Shown piece after piece: positions 46,345 to 56,320 of a stretch of 64,000 nucleotides of DNA (position 1 is the stretch's first letter; the number at the start of each line of letters is the position of its first letter). Location: positions 4,866,001-4,930,000 of the forward strand of contig CM064868.1 of assembly GCA_032719365.1 (NCBI GenBank). The letters are read 5' to 3'. A program made the translations under genes and the position numbers. The DNA comes from Prinsepia uniflora (Eukaryota; Streptophyta; Magnoliopsida; Rosales; Rosaceae). The notes under the pieces are model-generated. The model was not told the DNA's origin. It saw only the letters and a list, made by a program, of their open reading frames with translations, and made no database searches.

Positions 46345-48632
46345 TGACAGGACCCATCCCAATCCCCTCGGGATTAGTGCGGGATGACCCTGCCCCCGTC
46401 TGACACGAAGTGCCAGACAAGGGATATTTCCGACCTTTGCCCTCCCGGGCTATCAGAGTACGCAGGATCCGGAGGAGGCATGTGATATCTCGGTCTCTGC
46501 TACAGTCCACATCGTATTCAACCTGAAGGGTATTAAAAACAGAAAGACTGTGAGTGGACAAAAATAAAGAGTTTATAAAAACATATTTCATAAAGACATT
46601 TATACCCTTCACTAAAAAGCATGCATGCATAGTAAAACCATTTATCCAATCATATATGTTAAAACATCCATAATTAGGGTCTCAGCCCCAAATTCTGTAA
46701 ATACAAGTCACCCGGGCTCCTGCCCAAAACCATTTACAGAAAACCATAATATAGTAAACATATGTGGAATCTCAGTCCAAATCCATTTATCATCATAAAA
46801 CATAATTTCTCAAACCAATTTAAATCACGTTTATCCATTATATTCATATCCAGAACCTGTCACGGTAAAATAAAGCTACATGTGTGCTAACCGGGGTCTC
46901 AAATCCAAGTCTCTCCAGGGTCCACCCAGGTCAATGTTCGTAGATCAATGACCCTCCCTGGAGGTAACGAACCATGCCCATCCTGAGAGTAAGGAACCCA
47001 ACTGGGGGGCGACTCCACTCAGTCAGTGCTCCGTGACTACTCCGGGGTTCACCCAGGCCAACAACCCTCCCCGGAGGAGACAATCATATATAAAGGATGG
47101 CATATGAAAAACCTTTTGAAATCATTCTTGAAACCTTTCAAAGATTCATGCCCGGCCCCCATAAGCCGTCATGAACCATAAAATCCTTTCATGGGTTCAT
47201 GCCGGTTCCCATAAATCGTCATGACCCGTAAATCCATTTCAAGGGTTCATTCTGGTTCCCATAAACCGTCATGAACCATAAAAACCATTTGTAATACATA
47301 ACTGGACCCTAGGCCTGAATCCACATAAAAACTAGACCTCAAGTCCGAATCGTAAACCAACTGGGCCTCCGACCCGATTCCGTAAATCAAATGGACCTCA
47401 AGTCCGAGAATTACCTTTTCAAATCCAAAATCATTTCATGAAATCATATCCAAAACCACAAGAATGAAAAATCAGTGTAAAACCGGAAAACCTCGATTTA
47501 CGTGCAAGCACGTAAATCGCCTCGAAATACGTGAAACCATATAATTCACAAGCACCCAAATCAACATCATAAAATCATATGCATAATCCATTTGGAAATC
47601 CAAAACCATTTCATTTAGACAAATAAAGACATACAGCCCCGTATAGGAACCGTATAGGGCCGAAACCTCGAAATACGTGCATATACGTAACCACACATCC
47701 AAATGCACTCATGGCATCACAAACAAGTATTTAAAACATATAATAAACATTTATGCATGCACCAATTTAGAAAACAAGGTCCACTCACAGACCGTCCGAG
47801 CTGCCGCCTCGATTTGCGTGCCATTCGGCTCCCCGAGCCGATCACCATTACCGGGACTCCCAAACCTGTCCAAATTTTAATAGAAGGTTAATAACTACTT
47901 AATTAACCTCCCATCAAATCCCCGTAATTTTCCCAAATTTTTAACTATTTTTAATCCGACCCTAAACCTTCCGACACCCCGAAAACTATCTAAACAATGT
48001 CTGATTGATGCGAGACCAGTACCAAAATCTTCGGTACATCGAATAGAAGATTTCCCGTGTTGAACACTTTCCCAAATTATGGCCCACGCGTCCTCACGAG
48101 CCCCTAGAAAGTTGAAAACACTGTTCATCGGCACGAACCTCCAGCAGACTGGTTTTACTGTTCATGGCCGGTTCACCTGGTTTGGCACCGGCGTGTCCGG
48201 TTCATAGCCCTAGACACCCCATTTTCCATCCTAGTTCTTCCTTTTTGGTTCCTTTCATCCTATTTTGGTGTTTTCTATCCATTCCAATCCTTAAAACAAC
48301 CTAAAAACTGCCTAAACCCATGGTTCGATTTTGAACCAAACGGTTCAAAGTTCCCAAAACTCTCCCATGGCTGCCCAGCCATCCCAAGCTTCCTTAAACC
48401 TTCCTATCATGTCCCTAGCAACCTAATGGACTCGAGACGTCACGAACTACGTCACGGTCATCAGTCAAAGTCCATTTGACTGCCCGAATGAAAATTCAAT
48501 GTTTTGCCACCATCAAGGGAAAAACGGTCATTTTGCATCGTTCGTCCGATTTCGCCTAACTAATCACCGATTAGCCTCACTAATCGTGATTAGTCGCTAA
48601 TCTAATCTAGGAATTTGGGACGGGTCGTTACA
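46345..48632 (-). repeat. T3 5' LTR, deleted
   Basis: Follows T LTR order to CTAATGGACTC (about 48433) and then joins GAGACGTCACGAACTACG. The segment with the palindrome and the LTR part around it is missing. In the 3' LTR both sides of the join are present and separated by about 630 bp. Confidence 0.85.
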
Positions 48633-48803
48633 AATAATCTATGTGTTTTACCGGGTCGGAGGCTCCTTTGAATGGAGTGAAGTTTGGCGTTGCGAACCTC
48701 TGGGGGAATGACTTCTCCTCAATATCCCTTACAAAGGGCGTAGAGAGCTGTATCTGGCGACGTAGATCGTCCTCTAGATTTCCACCTTGTTGAGCACGAA
48801 GGT
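48633..48803 (-). pseudogene. R gag fragment 2
   Basis: About 57 minus-strand codons of a Ty3/gypsy gag N-terminal region, with the usual spacing of a PF...I motif and a P.F..F.G..DP..H motif: STPFVRDIEEKSFPQRF and NFTPFKGASDPVKHIDY. It lies between T3 and S5. Both flanking junctions are in frame with the neighbouring fragments when the insertions and one TSD copy each are left out. Confidence 0.8.
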
Positions 48804-51800
48804 TGTAACAACCCGTCCCGAGAACCGGGATTAGTAGACTAATTAAGGTGTGATTATTGAGGTTAAGCAGTGGGTAGGTGGTCTCGATGGGTCCATGAGC
48901 GTAGAATGACGATTTTGCCCCTGGTTCGGGCAAATAGTTGACTTTTAGTTGGGAGGTCGATTTGAGTGTTGATCGGTGACTAGGACGTAGTTTAGGACGT
49001 CACGAATCCATAGGCAAGTGGCACGCCTGATTCCGACATCCGAGGAGGAAGTTGTGATGTTCGGAAGGTCGAGGGCATAACCGTAATTTGGGGAAATTAG
49101 GGGGAAAAGTTGACTTTTTGAATAATCGAGTTTTGGTAGGTTGACCTAGGATGGTTAGATAGATTCCGTCGTCCTGAGTTCGATGACAGGCGGCACGTAT
49201 TCATCGGACTTACGAGGCGAGAGTTACGGGTCTAGGAAGTTTTGGTTAAATCGTAAATATAAGTTAAAAAGAAGGGTAATTTGGTCTTTCTGCACATTGG
49301 GATTTGTGCAGAAAGAAGGAAAGGGACGGCTGGGATGGAGCCATTTGGTGAGAGAGTGATGAGGATTGGTGACATGTGCTAAAGGTGGAGTGGCTTCTGG
49401 TGAGTTCGAGTGTGTGCACGGCCAATAATTGGGGTGCACCCGTGTGTGTGTATGGTGCTGGTTCAGAAAAAAGAGGGAGATCGTGAAGGAAATTGAGGGT
49501 GGTGGTGTGTGTGCTGACGAATTGTGAGTGTGTGAGGGTGATCAGAGAGTGAGAAGGAAGCAGTGAGAGAGGTTGACGGTGTGGTGGCTGTGTGTGAGGG
49601 TGTCGAGAGCTGCGGGAAAATCAGGGGGGAAACAGGAAGGAAACCAAGGAATTTGTGAGAATTGTGTCGGTGGCAGCCGTGTACGGGGCAACTGAGTCCG
49701 TGGTGGTGTCGTGCGGGTTGCGAGGAGTCAACCACTACCAGCGGAGCTCACGACGGCTACTGGAGGCAGGTAATTCTCTCATTCCCATGTCGATACTCTG
49801 TTTTCCCGTTGAGTTTCAACTTGGAAGTCGTGGTTTGGGAGGTTGAATCGATGAGTCTAGAGTGGTCTAAGGGTTTTAGTTGAGTCCTAGGAGTAGTTTG
49901 GTTGTGCTGCCGTGATGGGTGGTGCACGGTGGCGGCAGGCACGACGTAGGTGTCTGTGTCCTCTATTTTGGTCGTGGGTTTCAAACGGCGAGTCGTCGAG
50001 CTTGGGGCTGAGTCGACAGTCCAGGAAGGTTGGTTGAGGTTTGGTAGAGTCCTAGGAAGAGGTTGGTGTAGCCTCCGTGAAGGGGGAAGCCGTGGGTGGC
50101 CGGGAAGGAAAACAGGGGTTTTTGGGTCGTTTGGTTCGAGCTTTAGTCGACGGGCTAGGGACGGTGTCGAAGTGAACGGAGCTGGGGAACCAATAGGGCT
50201 GATCTGGACGATGTTGTTGGTGAAGAGAGGAGTCGTTTTGGTGGACGGAATGAGGAGAACCGCTCTCGCCGGTTCAGGGTCGAGACCACTGGTGCGAACC
50301 GGGTCTGCTCAAGGTTGACGGTGCACTGTAGCTGGCGCGTGAGTGCCACGCGCAGCCACTTTGGGCGGCGCGTGGGGGCGCGTGCGGCGGCGTATGGAGA
50401 AGCGATCAACAGGACTTTTGGTCTAGGAGTTGTGGTGAGTTCAATGGAGTTGGTTTCGAGTCAATCGGAAGTCGTTTGAGTGTAGTTCCGCGAGGGTGAA
50501 TGTTTAGGGTCCCGGGTTTTAAGTCTTTGGTTTGGGGAATTTTAAGGAAATTAGGTAGTTGTGTCGTAGACGTATTAGTGACATAATTTGACGGTGTTTG
50601 ACAGGATCGGGATTTCCCGAGGAAGCCGAGGAACGGGCTGGACGTTCGGGACGCGAGTAGGGCTCAGTACTGTGAGTGGATCCTTTTCTTAAACTCGATC
50701 ATGCATAACTGTTTTACATAAGTTTTTGATGGTTTTACTTAAGACACTATGTTTATTGTATATGTTATGATGGTTTTACGTGATTGTACGTAATTGAGAT
50801 GTTTGCACGTTTTTCGAGACGTTTTCGGGATTTTACACGTTTTTCGAGAAAATGCTGGTTTTCAGATTTTGATGCCACATTTGGGGATATCCACCTATAA
50901 AGGTTTTCTGATAATGATAAATGGGTTATGAAATATGATTTGTGATTACATGTGGTTTTGGTATGGAAATGGATATTTTTTCGGATTTGGGTTCGGAATG
51001 ACGGTTCTGAACGCCGAAAGGGCTTCGGACCAGTGATTTCGGATTCAGGTTTGGATGTGGATTTGGAAAAAGGTTTTCAAATGGTTTTGGGATTGGATTT
51101 GCTGGATCTGGTTATTGGGTTTAAAGACCCGGATATATGTGATGGGGGGCCGGCCGGATTGGGTTTAAAGACCCGGATTGAGTTTAAAGACTCGGGAGTT
51201 TAAAGACTCGGATATATTGATTTCCCCCGTAGGCCTTTGAGTTTAAAGACTCGGGAGTTTAAAGACTCGGATATTATTAAGGCCTGGATTGAGTTTAAAG
51301 ACTCGGGAGTTTAAAGACTCGGATAGGTCCAGCAGGTTCGATCGGGAAATGAGGATTTGATACGGTTTCTGATACTCATGCTATGGTTTCTTATGATATT
51401 TTATAGTGTTTCTGTTTCTTATGATGTTTTATAATGATTATTTTATAACTGTGTTCATAACTGTTGGTTATGCATGTGGTTTCAAAACGGAGGGTTAAAC
51501 TTGGTTTTCATATAAAGTGGTTTTGAACTTTTTGGTACTTTCTGGTCCACTCACATTTTTGTTTTAAATTGCCCTCCAGGTTGTGGAGCTAGCGCGGGGT
51601 CTTGACGTCGAGGCAGTGTCCGAGGCATAGAAGTGAAGTGAGGGATCCTAGAAGAGTTTAAAGGCTTCTGTGTGCGTGTACTTTATCAGTTTTTATTTTC
51701 CTTGTAATTTAGTGCTATGCTCTGTAAACGATAAGGTTGGGATATTTTGTAATTACTCCTGCGTCTGTCTGGGTTTGAGTGAGTTTTACTTGGGTGTTGT

Positions 51801-51867
51801 GTCGGGGAGTCAGACGGGAGCGGGATTTACCTCGGATTTCGGGATGAAACCGGGGTGGGTCCTGACA
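48804..51867 (+). repeat. S5: solo T-family LTR, + orientation
   Basis: 3064 bp from TGTAACAACCCGTCC to GGTGGGTCCTGACA, with a perfect TSD AAGGT (48799-48803 and 51868-51872). The bracket pair is at about 50670-50680 and 51545-51555. The hairpin array appears as repeated GAGTTTAAAGACTCGG and GGGTTTAAAGACCCGG at 51105-51325. The palindrome is degenerate here (near 49345-49375). Confidence 0.9.
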
Positions 51868-52632
51868 AAGGTGCCTGTCCAGCATTTTTTGAACATCATT
51901 AGCCCGCAACGCTCCTCGTAGAGGCGATGAGTCCCTTTGTGCTAATCGTCGAGAACCTCTTTGAGCTTCTTCCCTTGATCTCTGGGATCGTGCAGGGGAG
52001 TAGGCCTCATCTTCCCCTTTACTGCCGTGGGTAGATCGTTTTGGGTCTTTGTATAGAGCCCGAGGTTGCCCCCTACTCCCATGTGAGTGCTGTGAGTGCT
52101 TTTCCCGTGAAGTTGCCCCAATCCTACTTCCTAGTCGTTCATGTACTAATGACTTTAGGCGTTGAGGGCTTTTTGCTCGGTGAGTGTGACTTTCTTCACT
52201 GGAATCGCTTAGCCAAGTGTCTCGTGACTTTGTACGGTAGTGGACTGGTTCTTTCCCAGGACGTCTTTGAGCATGTTCTTGTTTTCCACGTGACGTGGAA
52301 TGTCTGTCCTGCTCTTGGACTGGTCTCTCTGCTAGGAGTCGCTGCAAGAGCTCTAACTGAAGTTGAACTTGGTTGCTCAACCCTTCAACTTACTGCACCA
52401 AGTTGTCCTGGGGAGGTTGGTGGTGACTTCTCCCTGAGATGTCATGACACCTGTCCAGAAAGTCCCTTAGGACCATGTTTGTTGTGGGCTGATCATGTCA
52501 TGATGCATTTCCCATCAACCTCCCGTTTGCTTGTTGTAAAGCCGAAGTTTCTTCCCCTAGAGCGGGTACTTGGTTAGCTGGAGGGGGGAATGCTCCAAAG
52601 CTGAAGGTTGGCCTCCCTTCAAGTGTCTCCAT
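51868..52632 (-). pseudogene. R gag fragment 1 (N-terminal part)
   Basis: The frame starts at ATG 52632 (METLEGRPTFSFGAF) and runs to S5. It is broken by in-frame stops at 52498-52500 (TGA) and 52390-52392 (TAA). After the second stop it stays open for about 170 codons rich in Arg, Ser, Gln and His (NQVQLQLELLQRLLAERP, then a basic low-complexity stretch), as in the N-terminal part of many plant Ty3/gypsy gag proteins. It ends at NDVQKMLDRHL where S5 inserted. The capsid-like part follows in fragments 2 and 3. Nonsense mutations show that R is dead. Confidence 0.75.
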
Positions 52633-52816
52633 GGGTGATTCTATTGACACACACCTGGGTTGAGTTGGTCGCTTCTCCGGAGTCTCAATGCGAGCCTCAT
52701 TCCTCGTCTAAGTTGTTGAGGCAGAAACACCTTCTCCAGCTGATCGAACGGATCGATGAACCTTAGCCATGCCGAATTGAAGAATTTTGAATTGGAAAGC
52801 TGTTGATGGATAATTT

Positions 52817-53115
52817 GTACAACGTTCAGAATCTTCGAACAATGTCGATGAACGACGAACAAAGGAAGATGAATGATGAACAAACGTTCAAAATCTTCGA
52901 ACCATGTTGATGAACGACGAACGAAGAAAGATGAACGATGAACAATTTCTTGATGAGTGATGAACAATGTTCAAAATCTTCGAACAATGTCGATGAACGA
53001 CGAACGAAGAAAGATGAACGATGAACAAATTCTTAATGAGTGATGAACAACGTTCAAAATCTTCGAACAATGTCGATGAACGACGAACGAAGAAAGATGA
53101 ACGATGAACAAATGA
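52817..53115 (-). repeat. Tandem repeat in the R 5' leader
   Basis: Four copies of a unit built on GTTCAAAATCTTCGAACAAT and GATGAACGACGAACGAAGAA, starting near 52821, 52884, 52969 and 53050. The first copy is shorter (about 63 bp) than the others (about 83 bp). It lies between PBS and gag start and has no long ORF. Confidence 0.75.
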
Positions 53116-53146
53116 GAGAGCTTCTTCTGAGTATTCCTCAATAACT

Positions 53147-53162
53147 ATCAATGAAAGCACCA
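53147..53162 (-). other. R primer-binding region
   Basis: The minus strand reads TGGTGCTTTCATTGAT two bases from the LTR end. I have seen this motif beside LTRs of plant Tat-type elements, but I do not assign the tRNA. Confidence 0.5.
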
Positions 53163-53164
53163 AT

Positions 53165-53747
53165 TGTTGAATCAAAGATTGAACCCGCCCCAAAAAGTTC
53201 TCACAATTCCTGCAAACAGCAAACAATTAGCTATCGTTGCCTCGATCGATTTACCCGGGGGGTTGTTCGACCAAGAACACTCCGATGCCTAAGTTAGCTT
53301 TGAGAGAGGAAAATGATATACTTCGAAGCGAAGAATCAACGTATCTTGGAAATGAAATGTGCCTCGTTATTTATAGGAAAATCTTGGGAGCCTTGGAGCG
53401 TTCTGATTGGTCGGTTGAATTATTAATTAATAAATAATATATTATTAATTAAATATATTATTTAATAATTGTAATGATGGCTCATCATGATAGTAATGAC
53501 AATTATTGTATTTTAATATTAATATTAATTATCTATTATTAAAAATAACGACAATTAACTCTCGGGGAGAATATTGATATTACGGAGATTTTAACCCGAT
53601 CAAATAACGTATTTAACTGGTAAATAGATTATTTAATGTGCGGATGTTTCAAATGATCAGCGTTATTGCTAGGGGCAATTTGGTCATTTTTGGGAATTAC
53701 GAGCCACGTGGCAGCTCCATAATTTTCGGATGATTTTGGGTTCCACG
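53165..53747 (-). repeat. R 5' LTR
   Basis: 583 bp from TGTTGAATCAAAG to GGGTTCCACG on the + strand. The last base is changed from A in the other copy. TATA box TATAAATA on the minus strand at 53368-53375. Followed by the TSD AACCG. Confidence 0.9.
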
Positions 53748-53752
53748 AACCG

Positions 53753-53892
53753 TACCGAACTTAATTGGTACGGTAAGATCTGGTTTCACTTTCAAAATAT
53801 TGAATACCAAACCGTACCGTACCGATTAAAAATAAATGGTATGGTTCTGGTATCGATCAATTTTGTACCATACCGAATCGTGCCCACCCCTA
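53753..53892. mobile_element. H right part
   Basis: Continues H after R with GGTACGG/CCGTACC words and ends in the right terminal inverted repeat GTGCCCACCCCTA. Confidence 0.75.
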
Positions 53893-54041
53893 GCCAAAAT
53901 GCTCCAAATTCTAAGCTTTATCTATTTCTATAAAAATATCACAAAATATATTATTTTATCTATTTTTTTTATTTTAATATTAAAAATTAAATATAGAGGG
54001 TATAAAATAATATAAAATAATACTTATTTAACCACCTATCA
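53893..54041 (-). repeat. A0: old Athila-like LTR, segment 3
   Basis: Begins with the right TSD copy of H (GCCAAAAT) and runs in A-family LTR order to ACCTATCA at 54041. No PPT follows (next bases TGTGATGAAC). A0 is therefore a solo LTR or the right-hand LTR of an element whose body lies left of the window. Confidence 0.85.
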
Positions 54042-54249
54042 TGTGATGAACAAGAATAGGAACACAGACATGAAATGGAGCAAGAACAGCCTGTAATTAG
54101 AAAAATAATATTAAAATAATCATATCACAATAATGAAGTACCAATAAACATGCATGAATCACTAATTAATAAATGCTCGAGTCACCTGAAGCATAAGCAC
54201 CTATCGCCCCATGTTCTCTTGCCACATATATAATAGTTAATAATACATG

Positions 54250-54522
54250 CTAATTATAATAACTATTACCAGCTACCCGCTGCAATACATTGCAGGGACA
54301 GGGACAGGGATAGGGACAGGGACATGAACATAAACATGAACAATACGTTCCTCCACCATTAGCACCACCAGCACCACCACCTTTGTTGTTTTGCTTGTTG
54401 GTTTTTTTCCTTAGAGTGCTTAAGCTCAGTTGAGAAGGCTCCAACGAATTCGAGTCGGACTGGGATACCAAGTGAAGCAGTGAGAATCAAAGTGGCTAAA
54501 AAAAACTTGTAGTTGGGATCAT
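54250..54522 (-). pseudogene. Possible broken gene for a small secreted Gly/Cys-rich peptide
   Basis: The minus strand has an ATG at 54522 followed, after a run of T, by a hydrophobic stretch FFLATLILTASLG typical of a signal peptide. It continues with a short hydrophilic part, then in another frame GGGAGGANGGGTYCSCLC and a Cys-Pro tail, ending at TAG 54250-54252. The parts lie in different frames that switch at homopolymer runs (T-run near 54495-54506 and A-run near 54404-54410), so at least two small indels are needed. The Cys-Pro tail falls on a simple GGGACA hexamer repeat (54291-54326), which weakens the case. A TATA-like TTGTATATAT (54611-54620) stands about 90 bp upstream. I do not recognise the family. 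Confidence 0.3.
54291..54329. repeat. GGGACA hexamer repeat
   Basis: About six units of GGGACA or GGGATA on the + strand. On the minus strand they read as a CP-rich peptide tail. Confidence 0.8.
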
Positions 54523-54610
54523 TGTCTTGTTTCTTTTTTTGGCTAGAAGGAAAGTTTTTAGTGGAGAGTGTAATGAGATTTGACAAGAGAATAGTGTTTG
54601 TGAAAAGTGG

Positions 54611-54620
54611 ATATATACAA
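54611..54620 (-). promoter_or_regulatory. TATA-like site upstream of the Gly/Cys-rich frame
   Basis: Minus strand TTGTATATAT, about 90 bp before the ATG at 54522. A plausible promoter by position only. Confidence 0.25.
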
Positions 54621-55384
54621 GTGGGGGGAAGGGATAGTCCTAGTCGTAGTGGTAGGGAAAGGGATACTATAATTGAGAAGGTATTGGAGGTTGGGTTCCT
54701 TTATGACCCTCATTTCATGCCATGAGTACCAAATTTTTAATATCAAATTTTGGATATTCAATTTGTATGTCATTCGATATAAAATGACATTATTAATTTC
54801 TTTCTCAACTACTATTTAATTTTATTTATTTACAATTAATAAAAAATCAACCTATTTTTTTATGTTTAAAATTTGATAGAGTTACATTTTTTTATATAAT
54901 AAGTTTGACACATGAAATTTGGTCAATGCATTAAGTGAGATGCAAATTGATGAGGACCCAACCCACTATATAGTAATATGCTTCTTCAATTTTCATATGG
55001 GAATAAAAATTTGGTATAGAATTATCAATCTATAGTTGGTATTTCGTGAAAGTATTTAGTAATATCTTAGCGATATTTAATCACATTGATAAATTTTAAG
55101 ATTGGCAACAAGTCACCTCTCTCACCCATTTATTACCCAATTACAAGTTTCTTGGCCCATTGCTTAAGATAAAGACGGAAGACTGATGATTTTTTTGTTT
55201 CTTCCCTTCTTTTCTTTAATGTTGCGTACCATTTAATGATATGGACATCTAAACTGTTCACCCCATATTTTGGGCTCATCTCACCTTCCTATAACTGTTG
55301 GATGCTCATACCATTCAACGCTCCCATACCTGTAAAATATCTAGGCCCAAATTTCAAATATATCTACAAAATGTTGTTTGAAGC

Positions 55385-55520
55385 ATTAATGAAGTAAGTG
55401 GTTGTAGGTAAGTGGGATCCAAAATGTAGTAGGTGGTTGTAGGTGGTTGTAGGTAAGTGAGATCCAAAATGTAGTAGGTGGTTGTAGGTAAGTGGAATCC
55501 AAAATGAAGTAAGTGGGTGG
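55385..55520 (+). repeat. U3 tandem repeats of the copia LTR
   Basis: Imperfect direct repeats of about 40-55 bp upstream of the TATA box. This is the position where other plant copia LTRs (for example Tnt1) carry enhancer-like repeats. Confidence 0.6.
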
Positions 55521-55562
55521 GTGAAGCATTAATGAAAGCATTTAGATGGTTCCTCCTTGGCC

Positions 55563-55569
55563 TATATAA
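55563..55569 (+). promoter_or_regulatory. Copia LTR TATA box
   Basis: TATATAA in the context GGCCTATATAAGGAGAGG, about 360 bp upstream of the LTR end. Confidence 0.65.
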
Positions 55570-55923
55570 GGAGAGGTCATTTGCTCATTCCATCAATCTC
55601 ATCCAAGATAAACATCTTCCTCCAAGTAGAGAGTGAGAGTGTCCACTCCAAGTTGAGAGTGTTGAGTGTTGTAGTGTTGGTAGCAAAACAAGTGTGAGAG
55701 AGAGAGTTTCCTTCAAGTAGTGTTCTTGAAGTTGTGCATCTCTTTGTACCCCTAATTTCATTAGTGGAGGTTCTTGTTGTTGTTGTTGCCCCGTGGACGT
55801 AGGCATATTGTCGAACCACGTTATATCCGGTGTTCTCTATTCTTTACTCTTTTATTTCCTTGCATATTTATCCTTTTTTTGTGGGTTGAGTTATTATTTC
55901 CATTCTACTATTTTCCGCAACAG

Positions 55924-55935
55924 TGGTATCAGAGC
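55924..55935 (+). other. Copia primer binding site (tRNA-iMet)
   Basis: TGGTATCAGAGC one base after the LTR end, complementary to the initiator-Met tRNA 3' end. Confidence 0.95.
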
Positions 55936-55951
55936 TCTAGGTTCGTTGAGA

Positions 55952-56320
55952 ATGGAAGGCTCAAGGAGTACCATGGTTCGACTCAACCACTCCAATTGGA
56001 TTACATGGAAGCCGAGAATGGAGGACATTCTCTATTGCAAGGATCTACATGAGCCCATAGAAGGAGAGGAAGGCAAGCCTGAGAATATGGGAGATGCTGA
56101 ATGGAAGAAGTTGAATCGCAAGGCTATTGGCCATATTCGTGAATGGGTGGATGATAGTGTGTTCCGCCATGTGTCCAACGAGACTAACGCCCATGCTCTT
56201 TGATTGAAGTTGGAGTCATTGTTCGAACAAAAGTCCGCATCGAAGAAAGCGTTTCTCATTAAGGAGCTTGTCAACATGAAGTATAAGGAGGGCGTAAGGG
56301 TGACTGAGCACCTCAACAAC
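55952..56320 (+). pseudogene. Copia gag, N-terminal part, split by A2
   Basis: The ATG at 55952 lies 17 bp past the PBS and opens a typical plant copia gag N-terminus: NHSNWITWKPRMEDIL, a DL..P motif, and an EWKKLNRKAIGHIR-type segment. An in-frame TGA at 56201-56203 breaks it just before LKLESLFEQKSASKKAFLIK; copia gag often has a Trp at this place, one base away from TGA. The frame then continues to 56320, where A2 inserted. It resumes at 63939 in the same frame if A2 and one copy of ACAAC are left out. The product would form the virus-like particle in the cytoplasm; this copy is inactive. Confidence 0.85.

Larger units (their letters stand above)
41378..48632 (-). mobile_element. T3: complete but internally deleted T element
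   Basis: Flanked by a perfect TSD AATAA (41373-41377 and 48633-48637) inside R gag. LTRs at 41378-42969 (1592 bp) and 46345-48632 (2288 bp) flank a 3375-bp non-coding internal region with PPT 42970-42982 and PBS 46330-46341. Each LTR carries its own deletion, so the unequal lengths arose after insertion. The 3' LTR terminus reads GGTCGTTACG, with the last base changed from A. Confidence 0.9.
17346..53747 (-). mobile_element. R: degraded Tat/Retand-like Ty3/gypsy retrotransposon with nested T insertions
   Basis: 583-584-bp LTRs (17346-17563 plus 23648-24013 on the left, 53165-53747 on the right) are flanked by a perfect 5-bp TSD, AACCG (17341-17345 and 53748-53752), inside H. In element sense the order is 5' LTR, leader with tandem repeats, gag fragments (52632 leftwards to 41137), a large deletion that removed the end of gag and all of pol, an antisense ORF region on the + strand (26053-29972), PPT and 3' LTR. 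An antisense ORF between pol and the 3' LTR is a known trait of Tat-lineage elements (Grande, Retand), which is why I place R there. Six or more T-family insertions lie inside it. Confidence 0.75.
16518..53892. mobile_element. H: hAT-like DNA transposon split by R
   Basis: The ends are inverted: TAGGGCTGGGCAC at 16518 and, read from the right end, TAGGGGTGGGCAC at 53892. They are flanked by 8-bp copies GCCAAAAC (16510-16517) and GCCAAAAT (53893-53900), and joining the flanks restores A-family LTR sequence. Terminal repeats of this form with an 8-bp duplication are typical of hAT elements. Without the R insertion it is about 0.97 kb and carries no transposase, so it is non-autonomous. Its body near the ends is full of alternating ACCGTACCG and CGGTACGGT words that can fold back. 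Confidence 0.8.
54042..55371. other. Unassigned AT-rich sequence between A0 and the copia element
   Basis: No element ends or repeats shared with the rest of the window. The only gene-like content is the Gly/Cys-rich reading frame at 54250-54522 on the minus strand with a TATA-like site beyond it. 54780-55371 shows nothing recognisable. Confidence 0.5.
55372..55922 (+). repeat. C: Ty1/copia 5' LTR
   Basis: 551 bp with the short inverted ends TGTTG and CAACA, followed at once by the PBS. TATA box TATATAA at 55563-55569. The left part (55385-55520) has three to four imperfect copies of GTAGGTGGTTGTAGGTAAGTG plus ATCCAAAATG. The 3' LTR is outside the window. Confidence 0.8.

Noticed and set aside
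52041..52577. 178-codon + strand ORF
   Set aside because: It is the reverse-strand shadow of R gag fragment 1, which has family-type composition and continues in frame across insertions.
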